NCBI GenBank assembly: GCA_964649415.1
Contig: CAZYSK010000030.1
Coordinates: 1-64,000, forward strand
Reading direction: 5' to 3'
Source: CAZYSK01 sp964649415
GTDB taxonomy: Bacteria > Chloroflexota > Anaerolineae > B4-G1
DNA: 64,000 nt
Numbering within the stretch: the first letter of the stretch is position 1; the number at the start of each line of letters is the position of its first letter. This document shows, in pieces, positions 1 to 10,320 of the stretch. The notes beneath the pieces were generated by a model. It was not told the origin of the DNA. It worked only from the letters and a program-made list of their open reading frames with translations, and did no database searches. A program made the translations under genes and the position numbers.

Positions 1-30
1 CCTTGCAGACCCACAGATTTGCCCCCCGGA

Positions 31-52
31 GCTTTCGACCCGCTGCGAAAGC
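31..52 (+). terminator. Possible hairpin upstream of rpoC
   Basis: A 7-bp perfect inverted repeat (GCTTTCG / CGAAAGC) with an 8-base loop lies just before the rpoC promoter. It lacks a clear T-run, so it may end an upstream transcript (rpoB would be expected there but is outside the window) or be incidental. Confidence 0.3.
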
Positions 53-70
53 CCTCCTGTCTCGGGCGAC

Positions 71-98
71 TTGACAAAGTTGCAGAAGTCCGTATAAT
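71..98 (+). promoter_or_regulatory. Sigma-70-type promoter of rpoC
   Basis: A perfect TTGACA (71-76) and a perfect TATAAT (93-98) are separated by 16 bases. Transcription would begin near 105, about 95 bases before the rpoC start. This implies that rpoC can be transcribed independently of an upstream rpoB. Confidence 0.8.
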
Positions 99-201
99 TC
101 TGTTAAGTGGCTATGAACGGAGTCTTCCTCGACGAAGCGCTGAGCAGACTGCCTCAAGCGCTTCTTTTGTGCATGTAGAGAGTCCCCAACGGGTGAGGAT
201 A

Positions 202-3200
202 ATGAACAGACACGAAGAGCAAGTACTAGAAACCCGGGAGTTTCGCGCGCTGCGCATCAGTCTGGCATCACCGGAGCAGATCCACTCGTGGTCCTATGGC
301 GAGGTAACCAAGCCAGAGACCATCAACTACCGTCGTCTGCGTCCCGAGAAGGATGGCCTCTTCTGCGAGGCGATTTTCGGCCCCACGAAGGACTGGCAGT
401 GCTACTGTGGCAAGTACAAGAACGTTCGCTATAAAGGTATTATCTGTGACAAGTGTGGCGTAGAGGTCACTCGCTCGTCGGTGCGCCGGGAACGCATGGG
501 CCACATCGAACTGGCCGCCCCGGTTGCCCACATCTGGTATACCCGTCGCGTCCCCAGCTACCTGGGTATCCTGCTTGACGTCTCCAAGCGCAACATGGAC
601 CGTGTGCTCTACTTCGCCCAATACGTGATTACCAGCGTGGACGAGGATGCCCGCCAGAGGGCGCTCAAGCGGCTGGACACGGAGACCAAGGAGAAGCAGG
701 CGCAACTGGAGGCCGTGGCCGAGGAGAGCATAGCGGCACTGGAGCAGCAACTGGGAGAGGAAAAGGAGCGCATCCAGGAGCGCTTGCAGGAGCTTCGGGC
801 GGAACTCGACGAGGAGCTGGCGACCGCGACCGAGCAGGTGATGAAGCAAGCCCAGTCGTTGCAGAAGCGGATCGAGGACCGGCAGGGCAAGGGGCTGCGC
901 GCGGCGCTCGTGTTCAAGCCCACCGGCGCGATCATTGCGGATAAGGGCGACACGCTGGGGCTGGAGCACCTCACGGTGCTCAACCAGGCCGTTCAGGCGC
1001 ACCTGAATGAACTGGAAGCCGACGTGCGGGAACGACAGGAGGAGTCGAGTGCGCCGTTGGAGGCGGACCTCGACCACTGGCGCGACGCGGCGAGCGGCGA
1101 GATCGATCGGATCAAGGATCAGTTGACCATAGACCTTGCGGCGCTGCGGGCCAGGTCCAGGGCCGATCGGGAGGAGCTGCTGAGTCTGGCTGAGCTCCAG
1201 TTTCTCAACGAGCCGCGCGTGCGGGAGCTGAAGAGCAAGTGGGGGCAGGTGTTCAAGGCGGGTATGGGCGCGGAAGCCTTCTACGAGGTCTTGTGCAGCC
1301 TGGAGCTTGACACGCTGGCCAAAGAGCTGTGGCACGAAGTGCGCCACGGCACGTCCAAGCAACGGCGCAAGCGGGCGACCAGGCGCTTGCGCGTGGTGGA
1401 GGCCTTTCGCTCGAGCAGCAACCGTCCCGAGTGGATGGTGCTGACTGTCCTGCCCGTTATCCCCCCGGACCTCCGTCCGATGGTGCAACTGGACGGTGGG
1501 CGCTTCGCCACCTCGGACCTGAACGATCTCTACCGCCGGGTGATCAACCGAAACAACCGTCTCAAGCGCCTGTTGGATCTGGGCGCGCCCGACGTGATCG
1601 TGCGCAACGAGAAGCGCATGCTTCAGGAAGCCGTGGATAGCCTGATTGACAACAGTCAACGCGGCAAGGCCCTCTCGCGCCGTGGCCGTCGTGAACTCAA
1701 GTCCTTGAGCGATATGCTGAAGGGCAAGAAGGGGCGATTCCGCCGCAACCTGCTCGGCAAGCGCGTGGACTACTCTGGCCGCTCGGTCATCGTCATCGGC
1801 CCCAAGTTGAAGCTGCACCAGTGCGGGCTGCCCAAGACGATGGCGCTGGAGCTCTACCGGCCATTCGTCATCAGCAAGCTGGTCGCGTACAATTACGCCA
1901 GCAACGTCAAGGCAGCCCGGCGCATCATCGAGCGGGAGCGCCCCGAGGTCTGGGAAGTGCTGGAGGAAGTGATCAAAGACCGCCCGGTGCTGCTGAACCG
2001 CGCACCCACCTTGCACCGCCTGGGCATCCAGGCCTTCGAGCCGGTACTGGTCGAGGGCAAAGCCATCCATCTTCACCCGCTGGCCTGTGCCGCCTTCAAC
2101 GCGGACTTCGATGGCGACCAGATGGCGGTGCACGTGCCGCTCTCGCTGAGAGCTGTCGAGGAGGCGCGCAAACTGATGCTGGCCTCCCACAATCTGTTGA
2201 AGCCATCCTCTGGCGATCCCATCGTCGGGCCGACCAAGGACATGTGTCTCGGCGTCTACTACCTGACGATGGAAGATCCGGCCCGGGCTGACGAGAAGCG
2301 CAGGGTATTCGTTGATATCGATGAGGTGGAATTGGCCTACTCGCTGGGGTACGTGCACTTGCACACCCCGATCAGCGTGATGCAGATATACGACGACCAG
2401 CCTGCGCCGAAGAAACCGACTGAGACCACCGTGGGGCGCTGTGTGTTCAACCGTATCCTGCCCGATACGCTGCGTTTCATCAACCGTCCAATGAACAAGG
2501 GCACGCTCCAGGAACTGGTGGGAATATCCTACCGCCAGTTGGGCGGCGAGCAGACGACGGAGGTGGTGGACCGGATCAAGAACGTAGGGTTCAGGTATGC
2601 CACCGTGTCCGGTGCTACCATCGCCATCTCCGATCTGGTCATACCGCCCGAGAAGGAAGCCATCTTGACCCAGACGGATGAGACTGTGTATGAGGTGGAT
2701 CGGCAGTATCGCCGTGGCTTGCTGACCGAGGAAGAGCAGTATACGCGCACCATTGAGCTGTGGTCGCGGGCGCGTGAGGAGATATCGGACGCGGTGTCGG
2801 CGTCGCTCACGCCGACCGGTTCCGTGTCCATTATGGCCAACTCAGGGGCATCCAAGGGTGGGTTTGGCCCGATCTCCCAGTTGGCCGGTATGCGTGGCCT
2901 GATGGCCGACCCGGCCGGGCGCATCATCCCACTGCCTATCCGCAGCAACCTGCGTGAGGGCCTCTCGGCGCTGGAGTACTTCATCAGCACCCACGGCTCG
3001 CGCAAAGGCCTGGCCGACACGGCCCTGCGCACTGCCGACGCAGGCTACCTCACACGACGTCTGGTGGACGTGGCCCAGGACGTCATCATCAACGCCCACG
3101 ATTGCGGCACGCGGTCCGGCGTTTGGGTCCGCGCCGCCGATGACGTGGGCGGACAGAGCATGCACGAGCGGCTGATCGGGCGGGTGCTTGGTGCACCGGT

Positions 3201-4692
3201 AGCGCATCCGCAGACCGGCGAGGTGCTGGGCGAGCGCAACCAGGAGATTGACGAGACGCTTGCAGCCGCGATTGAGGAGGCCGGTGTAGAGGACGTGTTC
3301 GTGCGTTCTCCGATGACGTGCCAGCTCCGGCAGGGGATCTGCGCGCTGTGCTATGGGCGCGACCTGGGCCGGGGCACCAACGTCGCCATCGGGGCCGCGG
3401 TCGGCATTGTGGCCGCGCAGTCGATCGGCGAGCCAGGCACCCAGTTGACGCTGCGAACGTTCCATACGGGCGGCGTGGTCGCGGGCGGTGACATCACCGT
3501 CGGTCTTCCGCGTGTGGAGGAGTTGTTCGAGGCGCGCAAGAAGCCCAAGGGGGAGGCGCCCATATCCGAGATCGGCGGCGTCGTGCACGTCGTCCGCTCC
3601 AATGGCCAGCGCAGCGTGCTCGTCGTGGATAGCGAGATCGAGAAGTACGAGTATGAGATCAAGCGGGGCGGGTGGAAGATCTTGGTCGTGGACGGTGACG
3701 AGGTCTCTGCGGGCGATCCCATCGCTACCTGGCGCGACGAAAAGGAGATCGTGGCGGAGGCGAGCGGTCGCGTGGTATTACAAGACCGGCACGTCACCAT
3801 CGTCCACGAGCGGCGGGACGAGCGTGAGTACGAAGTCCCCACGGCCAGCCGGTTGCTGGTAGAGGAAGGGCAACGGATTGAGCCGGCGACGCAATTGGTC
3901 GAGGGGGTGCTGAACCCGCACGACATCCTCCGCGTTGCGGGACGCGAGGTCACGGAGCAATACATGCTGGTGGAGGTGCAGAGGGTCTACCGCTCGCAGG
4001 GCGTGAACATCAACGACAAGCATTTCGAGGTCATCTTCCGCAAGATGCTGAGCAAAGTGCAGGTCACCGAGTCGGGCGACACGGATCTCCTGCCGGGCGA
4101 GGTGGTGGACCGGTTGAAGCTGGAGGATAGCAATCGCGAGGTGGTGGAGGCGGGTGGAAAGCCAGCCAAAGGTTGGCCCGTGTTGCTGGGCATCACGAAG
4201 GCCGCCTTGAGCACCGAGAGTTTCCTCTCCGCTGCCTCCTTCCAGCACACGATCCGGGTCCTGTCCGGCGCGGCAATCGAGGGAAAGGAAGACCCGCTGC
4301 TGGGACTGAAGGAGAACGTCATCATCGGCAAGCTCGTGCCGGCCGGCACGGGGTACCGGGGCGACAACGCCTATTCCGATGGGCCGATCGAGACCTTTGA
4401 GGGCATCGCCCTGCAGTCTGCCGCGGCCGCTCGGATGGAGAAGATGATTGAGCAGGAGGACGCTGAGACGGTGCCGGAAGCACCTGTCGAGGCACCTGAA
4501 GCCTCCGCTGACGCAGAGGTCTCTGCTGACGCAGACGCCTCTGCTGATGCAGAGGGGGAAGAGGAGATAGCAGGCGAGGAGCCTGAGGTAGTGGGGGAAG
4601 AGGAGATAGCAGGCGAGGAGCCTGAGGTAGTGGGGGAAGAGGAGATAGCGGTCGAGGAGCCTGAGGTAGTGGGAGTCGCCCAGGCAGTATAG
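202..4692 (+). CDS. rpoC: DNA-directed RNA polymerase subunit beta'
   Basis: This is the 1496-aa catalytic large subunit of RNA polymerase. The N-terminal zinc site has Cys67, Cys69, Cys82 and Cys85. The Mg-binding motif NADFDGD is at residues 633-639. A second zinc site lies further on (CGTRSG then CQLRQGICALC), followed by the C-terminal regions. Residues about 150-350 form a long charged, coiled-coil-like insert between the zinc domain and the core. The ATG at 202 is chosen because homology begins at MNRHEEQVLETREF and a GAGGAT-like ribosome site precedes it; the frame is open upstream to 19 but that part is not RpoC-like. The last 75 residues are an acidic low-complexity tail with 13-aa tandem repeats, unusual for this subunit. 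Confidence 0.97.
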   Translation: MNRHEEQVLETREFRALRISLASPEQIHSWSYGEVTKPETINYRRLRPEKDGLFCEAIFGPTKDWQCYCGKYKNVRYKGIICDKCGVEVTRSSVRRERMGHIELAAPVAHIWYTRRVPSYLGILLDVSKRNMDRVLYFAQYVITSVDEDARQRALKRLDTETKEKQAQLEAVAEESIAALEQQLGEEKERIQERLQELRAELDEELATATEQVMKQAQSLQKRIEDRQGKGLRAALVFKPTGAIIADKGDTLGLEHLTVLNQAVQAHLNELEADVRERQEESSAPLEADLDHWRDAASGEIDRIKDQLTIDLAALRARSRADREELLSLAELQFLNEPRVRELKSKWGQVFKAGMGAEAFYEVLCSLELDTLAKELWHEVRHGTSKQRRKRATRRLRVVEAFRSSSNRPEWMVLTVLPVIPPDLRPMVQLDGGRFATSDLNDLYRRVINRNNRLKRLLDLGAPDVIVRNEKRMLQEAVDSLIDNSQRGKALSRRGRRELKSLSDMLKGKKGRFRRNLLGKRVDYSGRSVIVIGPKLKLHQCGLPKTMALELYRPFVISKLVAYNYASNVKAARRIIERERPEVWEVLEEVIKDRPVLLNRAPTLHRLGIQAFEPVLVEGKAIHLHPLACAAFNADFDGDQMAVHVPLSLRAVEEARKLMLASHNLLKPSSGDPIVGPTKDMCLGVYYLTMEDPARADEKRRVFVDIDEVELAYSLGYVHLHTPISVMQIYDDQPAPKKPTETTVGRCVFNRILPDTLRFINRPMNKGTLQELVGISYRQLGGEQTTEVVDRIKNVGFRYATVSGATIAISDLVIPPEKEAILTQTDETVYEVDRQYRRGLLTEEEQYTRTIELWSRAREEISDAVSASLTPTGSVSIMANSGASKGGFGPISQLAGMRGLMADPAGRIIPLPIRSNLREGLSALEYFISTHGSRKGLADTALRTADAGYLTRRLVDVAQDVIINAHDCGTRSGVWVRAADDVGGQSMHERLIGRVLGAPVAHPQTGEVLGERNQEIDETLAAAIEEAGVEDVFVRSPMTCQLRQGICALCYGRDLGRGTNVAIGAAVGIVAAQSIGEPGTQLTLRTFHTGGVVAGGDITVGLPRVEELFEARKKPKGEAPISEIGGVVHVVRSNGQRSVLVVDSEIEKYEYEIKRGGWKILVVDGDEVSAGDPIATWRDEKEIVAEASGRVVLQDRHVTIVHERRDEREYEVPTASRLLVEEGQRIEPATQLVEGVLNPHDILRVAGREVTEQYMLVEVQRVYRSQGVNINDKHFEVIFRKMLSKVQVTESGDTDLLPGEVVDRLKLEDSNREVVEAGGKPAKGWPVLLGITKAALSTESFLSAASFQHTIRVLSGAAIEGKEDPLLGLKENVIIGKLVPAGTGYRGDNAYSDGPIETFEGIALQSAAAARMEKMIEQEDAETVPEAPVEAPEASADAEVSADADASADAEGEEEIAGEEPEVVGEEEIAGEEPEVVGEEEIAVEEPEVVGVAQAV
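4555..4671 (+). repeat. 39-bp tandem repeat (x3) coding the acidic RpoC tail
   Basis: Three consecutive 39-bp units each encode GEEEIAGEEPEVV (the third has V for G). Just upstream is a shorter repeated Ala-Asp-rich stretch (SADAE type). The units are in frame, so copy-number change would alter tail length without a frameshift. Confidence 0.9.
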
Positions 4693-4722
4693 CCTGGAAA
4701 CGACGTAGAATCGACTGAGCGC

Positions 4723-4763
4723 ACGCGGCAGTGCCGATCGAGGTTGCTGCCGCGTTGTGTTGT
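4723..4763 (+). terminator. Probable terminator of rpoC
   Basis: A 9-bp perfect stem (ACGCGGCAG at 4723-4731 with CTGCCGCGT at 4747-4755) is followed by a T/G-rich stretch. It lies 31 bases after the rpoC stop and before the mtnA promoter. Confidence 0.6.
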
Positions 4764-4793
4764 CGGTAGAACGCGTACCAGGGCGCGCGATGT

Positions 4794-4822
4794 TTGACGG
4801 ACCGGGTTGCCTGTGTTACCAT
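4794..4822 (+). promoter_or_regulatory. Sigma-70-type promoter of the mtnA-rfb operon
   Basis: TTGACG (4794-4799) and TACCAT (4817-4822) are separated by 17 bases. The start codon of mtnA lies 65 bases downstream of the -10 element. Confidence 0.6.
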
Positions 4823-4886
4823 AGTGCACCTTGTGTCGATGTCATAGCCTGGAGGCCGGAAGAATCCAGGTTTCGGAGGGGGGGCA

Positions 4887-5952
<1,066 letters not shown>

Positions 5953-5963
<11 letters not shown>

Positions 5964-6780
5964 GTCCGCTCGGTCTGGACGCGTGCCCATCCCTGCCGTC
6001 ATCCTATGCGGCGGGCAGGGCACCCGCATGCAGGGGGCGACGCCCACGAAGAAGGAACTCGTCGAGGTCGGTGGGCGTCCAATTCTGTGGCACGTGATGA
6101 GAATCTATGCCGCGCACGGCCACACGCGCTTCATCCTCGCGCTGGGGCATCAGGCCGAAGCGCTCAAGCGGTATTTCCTGGAGTATGAAGCGACGAGCTA
6201 CGACTTCACCGTGCGCCTGGGCCAGGCGTCCGCGGTCTCCTATCACCGCTCCGGCGGACCAGCGGACTGGCAGGAGGACTGGGAGATCACGCTGGCGGAC
6301 ACCGGCCTTCACACGGAGAAGGGCTCGCGCATCTATCGCGTCGCGCGCTACATCGACGGGGACACTTTCTTCGTCACGTACGGGGATGGGGTGGGCGACA
6401 TAGACATAGACAGCCTGTTGTCTTTCCATCGCCAGCACGGGCGGTTGGCGACCGTGACCGGCGTGCATCCCAGGTCTCAGTACGGGATCCTCCAGGTGAA
6501 CGACCGGGAGCAGGTGACCGGGTTCGGGGAGAAGCCGCAATTGGAGCATTGGATCAACGCCGGCTTCATGGTCTTCGAGCGTGGGGTGCTGGACTACCTG
6601 GCCGATGGCGACGACGCGTGCGTCGACCTGGAGAGGCAGGCGCTCCCTCGTCTGGCCGCCGACGGGGAGCTGATGATGTACCGCCATACCGGCTTCTGGC
6701 GCTCGATGGACACGTTCAAGGAGGCGCTGGAGTTGGATGCCGTCTGGCGCGAAAGCGCGCCGTGGAAAACCTGGGAATGA
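5953..6780 (+). CDS. rfbF: Glucose-1-phosphate cytidylyltransferase
   Basis: This 275-aa nucleotidyltransferase makes CDP-glucose from glucose-1-phosphate and CTP, the first step to CDP-3,6-dideoxyhexoses. It has the N-terminal signature ILCGGQGTRMQG, a Lys-bearing TPTKKELVEVGGRPILWH segment and the metal-site motif YGDGVGDID, all typical of RfbF. A TTG start at 5953 is preferred because GGGAGG sits 5 bases upstream; the start lies inside the mtnA 3' end, suggesting translational coupling. rfbG follows immediately. Confidence 0.93.
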
Positions 6781-6788
6781 GGAGCTCT

Positions 6789-7796
6789 ATGGGCCACAAC
6801 TTGCACACTTCGACCCGCCACGCACACCCCTTCTGGCTCGACCGTCCCGTCTTAGTCACGGGTTGTAGCGGCTTTCTGGGCTCTTGGTTGACCATCGCTC
6901 TGGTCGAGGCAGGCGCAGCCGTCGTCGGTCTCATCCGTGACGAGGTGCCGTTTTCGCACCTGCGCAGATCCGGCTACCAGGACCGCATCACCGTCGTACG
7001 CGGTGACGTGACGGATTATGCCCTGGTTGAACGGGCGCTCAACGAGCACGAGATCGACACCGTCTTCCACCTGGCTGCCCAGACGATCGTCACGATCGCC
7101 AATCGGGCCCCCCTCTCGACCTTCGAGACTAACGTCAAGGGCACCTGGACCGTGTTGGAGGCAGCCCGGCGGTCTCCCAAGGTCACCCGCGTGATGGTCG
7201 CGTCTTCGGACAAGGCGTATGGCGCGCATGAGGAACTGCCCTATACGGAGGATGCAGCCTTGCTGGGCTGCCATCCGTACGACGTGTCCAAGGCCTGCGC
7301 CGACCGGCTCGCCCGTGCGTACGTCGCTACCTACGATCTGCCGGTCACTGTCACGCGCTGCGCGAATCTCTACGGGGGCGGCGACCTGAATTGGAACCGC
7401 ATCGTGCCCGGGACGATGCGCAGCGTCATCCGGGGCGAGCCGCCTATCGTCCGCTCCGACGGCACCCCCCAGCGCGATTATCTGTATGTCCAGGACGCCG
7501 TACACGCCTATCTGACGTTGGCCGAGTGTATGGATGACGCTGAGCTGCGGGGCACGGCGTTCAATTTCGGCATGGATGATCCCAAGTCTGTGCTGGAGAT
7601 CGTGCAGACGATTATCGCGGTGTCTGACTGCCCGGAGCTGTCGCCGGTTGTGTTGGCCGATGCACCCAACGAGATCCAGGCCCAATATCTGGACAGCAGC
7701 AGGGCGCACCGCGTTCTGGACTGGGCGCCCCGCTACTCGCTCATGGAGGGATTGCGCGAGACGCTGGGGTGGTATCGGGCGTTTTTGGGTCGGTAG
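6789..7796 (+). CDS. rfbG: CDP-glucose 4,6-dehydratase
   Basis: This 335-aa extended short-chain dehydrogenase forms CDP-4-keto-6-deoxyglucose, the second step of the pathway. It has the Rossmann motif TGCSGFLGS, the SSDKAYG motif and the catalytic Tyr-x3-Lys in YDVSKA; the VIRDEVPFSHL-like region resembles RfbG. The ATG at 6789 has GAGGAG four to five bases upstream; an alternative ATG at 6777 overlaps the rfbF stop. The order rfbF-rfbG-SDR-rfbH is the classical dideoxyhexose arrangement. Confidence 0.92.
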   Translation: MGHNLHTSTRHAHPFWLDRPVLVTGCSGFLGSWLTIALVEAGAAVVGLIRDEVPFSHLRRSGYQDRITVVRGDVTDYALVERALNEHEIDTVFHLAAQTIVTIANRAPLSTFETNVKGTWTVLEAARRSPKVTRVMVASSDKAYGAHEELPYTEDAALLGCHPYDVSKACADRLARAYVATYDLPVTVTRCANLYGGGDLNWNRIVPGTMRSVIRGEPPIVRSDGTPQRDYLYVQDAVHAYLTLAECMDDAELRGTAFNFGMDDPKSVLEIVQTIIAVSDCPELSPVVLADAPNEIQAQYLDSSRAHRVLDWAPRYSLMEGLRETLGWYRAFLGR

Positions 7797-7864
7797 GTTG
7801 GTAGGTTGGTACATTGGTAGATTGGTAAGTTGGTAGGTTGGTAGATTGGTAGGTTGGTAGGTTG
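7795..7864 (+). repeat. Degenerate GTTGGTAG tandem repeat
   Basis: About eight imperfect copies of an 8-9-base GGTAGGTTG unit fill the gap between rfbG and the next gene. The putative TTG/GTG start of the downstream gene lies in the last copy. The same sequence family recurs at 14985-15107. Confidence 0.85.
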
Positions 7865-8782
7865 GTGGATTGGGCTGGACGGCGTGTCTTGGTCACGGGT
7901 GCTACCGGTTTCATCGGGCAGTGCCTGGTGCGACGGTTGGTGGATGCCGGGGCGCATGTCTGGGCGGGGGTGGCCCCCGCCGATGCGGCCGAACGCGTCG
8001 CGGCGCTGCCCGAGCAGGCTCGCCGGCTGGTCTTTGACGTGCGCCGGTCCGGGGCGGTCCGGGCTGCGACGGCTGAGGCTGCGCCTCAGATAGTCTTCCA
8101 TCTGGCTGCCGTCGGGGTCACGGACCCCGGCGTGGACGCGGCGCTGGCGCTGGCGATCAACGCGGGGGGCACCGTGCACCTGTTGGAGGCCCTGCGCGAG
8201 CGGGACGTCCGGCGCGTCGTGCTCGTCGGCACCTGTCACGAATACGGGGCTCAGGAATCGGTCGAGGGCCTGGACCCATTCAGCGCCTATGCCGCCTCGA
8301 AAGTGGCTGCCTGGGCTTTCGGGCGGATGTACTGGCGGGCGCACGGCTTGCCCGTCGTCACGGCGCGGCTTTTCCAGGTCTATGGGCCGGGCCAGCCGGC
8401 ACAGACGTTGGTTCCGGCGGCTATCCGTGCGGCTCTGGCGGGCGAGGACTTCGCCACGACGCCAGGCGAGCAGGCGCGCGACTTCGTCTACGTCGACGAC
8501 GTGGTGGATGGTATGCTGAGCGTCGCTGTAGCGCCCGGCGTTGAGGGGCAGAGCCTCGATCTGGGAACGGGGGTGGCGTGCCAGGTGCGCCAGCTTGTGG
8601 AGCGCATCTGGGCCATAACCGGGGCGCGGGGTCAGGTGCGGGCGGGCGATCTGCCGTATCGCCCCGGGGAAGTGATGTGTATCGTCGCCGACGCCGATCG
8701 CACCGCCGAATTGGCCGGCTGGCGGGCGCACGTGGGGCTCGAAGAGGGCCTTCGGCGCACGATCGCACACGTGGGAGCTTGA
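7862..8782 (+). CDS. NAD(P)-dependent sugar epimerase/reductase (SDR family)
   Basis: This 306-aa short-chain dehydrogenase has the Rossmann motif TGATGFIGQ, a catalytic Tyr-x3-Lys (YAASK) and the late YVDDVV motif of nucleotide-sugar SDRs. Its place between rfbG and rfbH suggests that it reduces or epimerises the CDP-4-keto-3,6-dideoxyhexose, like paratose, abequose or ascarylose synthases; which sugar results cannot be read from the sequence. The start is uncertain: TTG (7862) or GTG (7865), both inside the tandem repeat, with no clear ribosome site. Confidence 0.8.
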   Translation: MVDWAGRRVLVTGATGFIGQCLVRRLVDAGAHVWAGVAPADAAERVAALPEQARRLVFDVRRSGAVRAATAEAAPQIVFHLAAVGVTDPGVDAALALAINAGGTVHLLEALRERDVRRVVLVGTCHEYGAQESVEGLDPFSAYAASKVAAWAFGRMYWRAHGLPVVTARLFQVYGPGQPAQTLVPAAIRAALAGEDFATTPGEQARDFVYVDDVVDGMLSVAVAPGVEGQSLDLGTGVACQVRQLVERIWAITGARGQVRAGDLPYRPGEVMCIVADADRTAELAGWRAHVGLEEGLRRTIAHVGA

Positions 8783-8800
8783 CCTTTGACCTCTGCGGGT

Positions 8801-8960
8801 GACGTCTGCGGGCAGGGATGCCCGCGGTCCGGTCGGGCTTGACGTTGGCGGGCAGGGATGCCCGCGGTCCGGTCGGGCTTGACGTCTGCGGGCAGGGATG
8901 CCCGCGGTCCGGTCGGGCTTGACGTCTGCGGGCAGGGATGCCCGCGGTCCGGTGACGCTT
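8801..8960 (+). repeat. Four tandem copies of a 40-bp palindrome-bearing repeat
   Basis: Four units (8801, 8841, 8881, 8921) are nearly identical and exactly 40 bases long. Each contains the hairpin GCGGGCA-GGGA-TGCCCGC. They fill the rfb intergenic space; there are no spacers, so this is not CRISPR. Confidence 0.92.
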
Positions 8961-8978
8961 GACGACTGAACTCAACCT

Positions 8979-10295
8979 ATGGACAAACGCGATCAACTGA
9001 GAGAACAAATCCACACGCTCGTCACTCGATACTACAGGGAGGCGCACGCCAGCGGTCCCTTCGTCCCCGGTCAGGAGCGTGTGCGCTATGGTGGGCGCGT
9101 CTACGATGAGCGGGAATTGATCGCCGCGGTAGACGCGTGCCTGGACTTCTGGCTCACAGCCGGTCCCAACGCCGCGGCGTTTGAGAGCCGCCTGGCCGAG
9201 TGCGTCGGCGTGAACCGCGCCCTGTTGGTCAACTCTGGATCGTCGGCCAACCTGGTCGCGATGACTACGCTCCGCTCACGGCGTCTGGAGCGCCCATTGC
9301 AGCCCGGCGATGAGGTGATCACGCCAGCCATGGGCTTTCCCACCACGGTGGCCCCCATCGTGCAGAACGGCCTGGTGCCGGTGTTTGTGGATTGCCAGAT
9401 GGGCACGTACAACCTGGACCCGGAGCAACTGGAACCGGCCCTCTCGGACCGCACCCGCGCGCTGTTCTTCGCCCACGCGTTGGGCAACCCGGTCGAGATG
9501 GGGCCGGTGCTGGATTTTGCCCGCGCTCACGACCTCCGCGTGATCGAGGACGCGTGCGACGCGCTGGGGAGCACCTACGATGGGCAGATGGTCGGCTCTT
9601 TCGGCCACCTGGCTACCCTGAGTTTCTACCCTGCCCACCACATCACCTCGGGAGAGGGCGGGGCGGTGCTGACGAGCGATCCAGAGCTGGCCCGTATCGC
9701 CCTGAGCGTGCGGGATTGGGGCCGCGACTGCCGGTGCCGATACGATAGCCCCCCCGCCGGCGAGTGTGGGCGGCGGTTTGAGTGGAACATCCCGGGCCTC
9801 GATGAGCCCTACGACCACCGGTATCTGTACGTCGAAGTCGGCTACAATCTGAAGATGACGGACATACAGGCGGCCATCGGGTTGACTCAGTTGGATAGGC
9901 TCCACGATTTCACGCTGGTGCGCAAACGCAACTTCGCCCGCCTGTACGAAGGGCTGAAGCCCTACGAGTCGTCCTTGGTTCTGCCGGCGTGGAGCGAGCG
10001 GGCCGATCCCTCCTGGTTCTCCTTCCCGATCACTGTTCGCCCCGGCGCGCCCTTCTCCAGGCGCGATCTGGCCGGGTTCTTGGAGCAGCGGAATATCGAG
10101 ACACGCTTCCTCTTCGCGGGCAACATCGTCCGCCAGCCGGGCTACCGCCACATTGAGCATCGCATCGTCGGCGACCTGCCGAACTCGGAACTCGTCCTGC
10201 GCTCGACCCTGTTCGTCGGCGTGTATCCGGGTCTCGACGATGCGCGTATTGACTACGTGCTGGATGCGTTTGCGGATTTCTTCGCCAGAGTCTAG
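8979..10295 (+). CDS. rfbH: CDP-4-keto-6-deoxy-D-glucose-3-dehydrase (E1)
   Basis: This 438-aa PMP- and iron-sulphur-dependent enzyme removes the C3 hydroxyl of CDP-4-keto-6-deoxyglucose. It has the aminotransferase fold of the DegT/DnrJ/EryC1 family, but the usual PLP-binding Lys is replaced by His (His220-His221 in PAHHITSGEGGAV), the known hallmark of E1. The Cys-rich stretch DWGRDCRCRYD and a further Cys soon after fit the [2Fe-2S] cluster ligands. With rfbF and rfbG it completes a CDP-3,6-dideoxyhexose route; a dedicated E3 reductase partner is not seen in the window. Confidence 0.94.
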   Translation: MDKRDQLREQIHTLVTRYYREAHASGPFVPGQERVRYGGRVYDERELIAAVDACLDFWLTAGPNAAAFESRLAECVGVNRALLVNSGSSANLVAMTTLRSRRLERPLQPGDEVITPAMGFPTTVAPIVQNGLVPVFVDCQMGTYNLDPEQLEPALSDRTRALFFAHALGNPVEMGPVLDFARAHDLRVIEDACDALGSTYDGQMVGSFGHLATLSFYPAHHITSGEGGAVLTSDPELARIALSVRDWGRDCRCRYDSPPAGECGRRFEWNIPGLDEPYDHRYLYVEVGYNLKMTDIQAAIGLTQLDRLHDFTLVRKRNFARLYEGLKPYESSLVLPAWSERADPSWFSFPITVRPGAPFSRRDLAGFLEQRNIETRFLFAGNIVRQPGYRHIEHRIVGDLPNSELVLRSTLFVGVYPGLDDARIDYVLDAFADFFARV

Positions 10296-10306
10296 ACGGA
10301 AGTTGA

Positions 10307-10320
10307 GAAACCAGGTCTTA
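10307..10320 (+). repeat. Family A half-element at the GT2 start
   Basis: A single arm of the GAAACCAGGT family lies directly before the ATG at 10320 and provides its last base. The second arm is missing. Confidence 0.5.

Noticed and set aside
268..2364. Long open frame opposite rpoC (698 codons, minus strand)
   Set aside because: It lies wholly within rpoC, has no recognisable domain and His/Gln/Leu-rich composition typical of an antisense frame in GC-rich DNA.
8801..8960. Possible CRISPR array
   Set aside because: Units are contiguous with no spacers and no cas genes are near.
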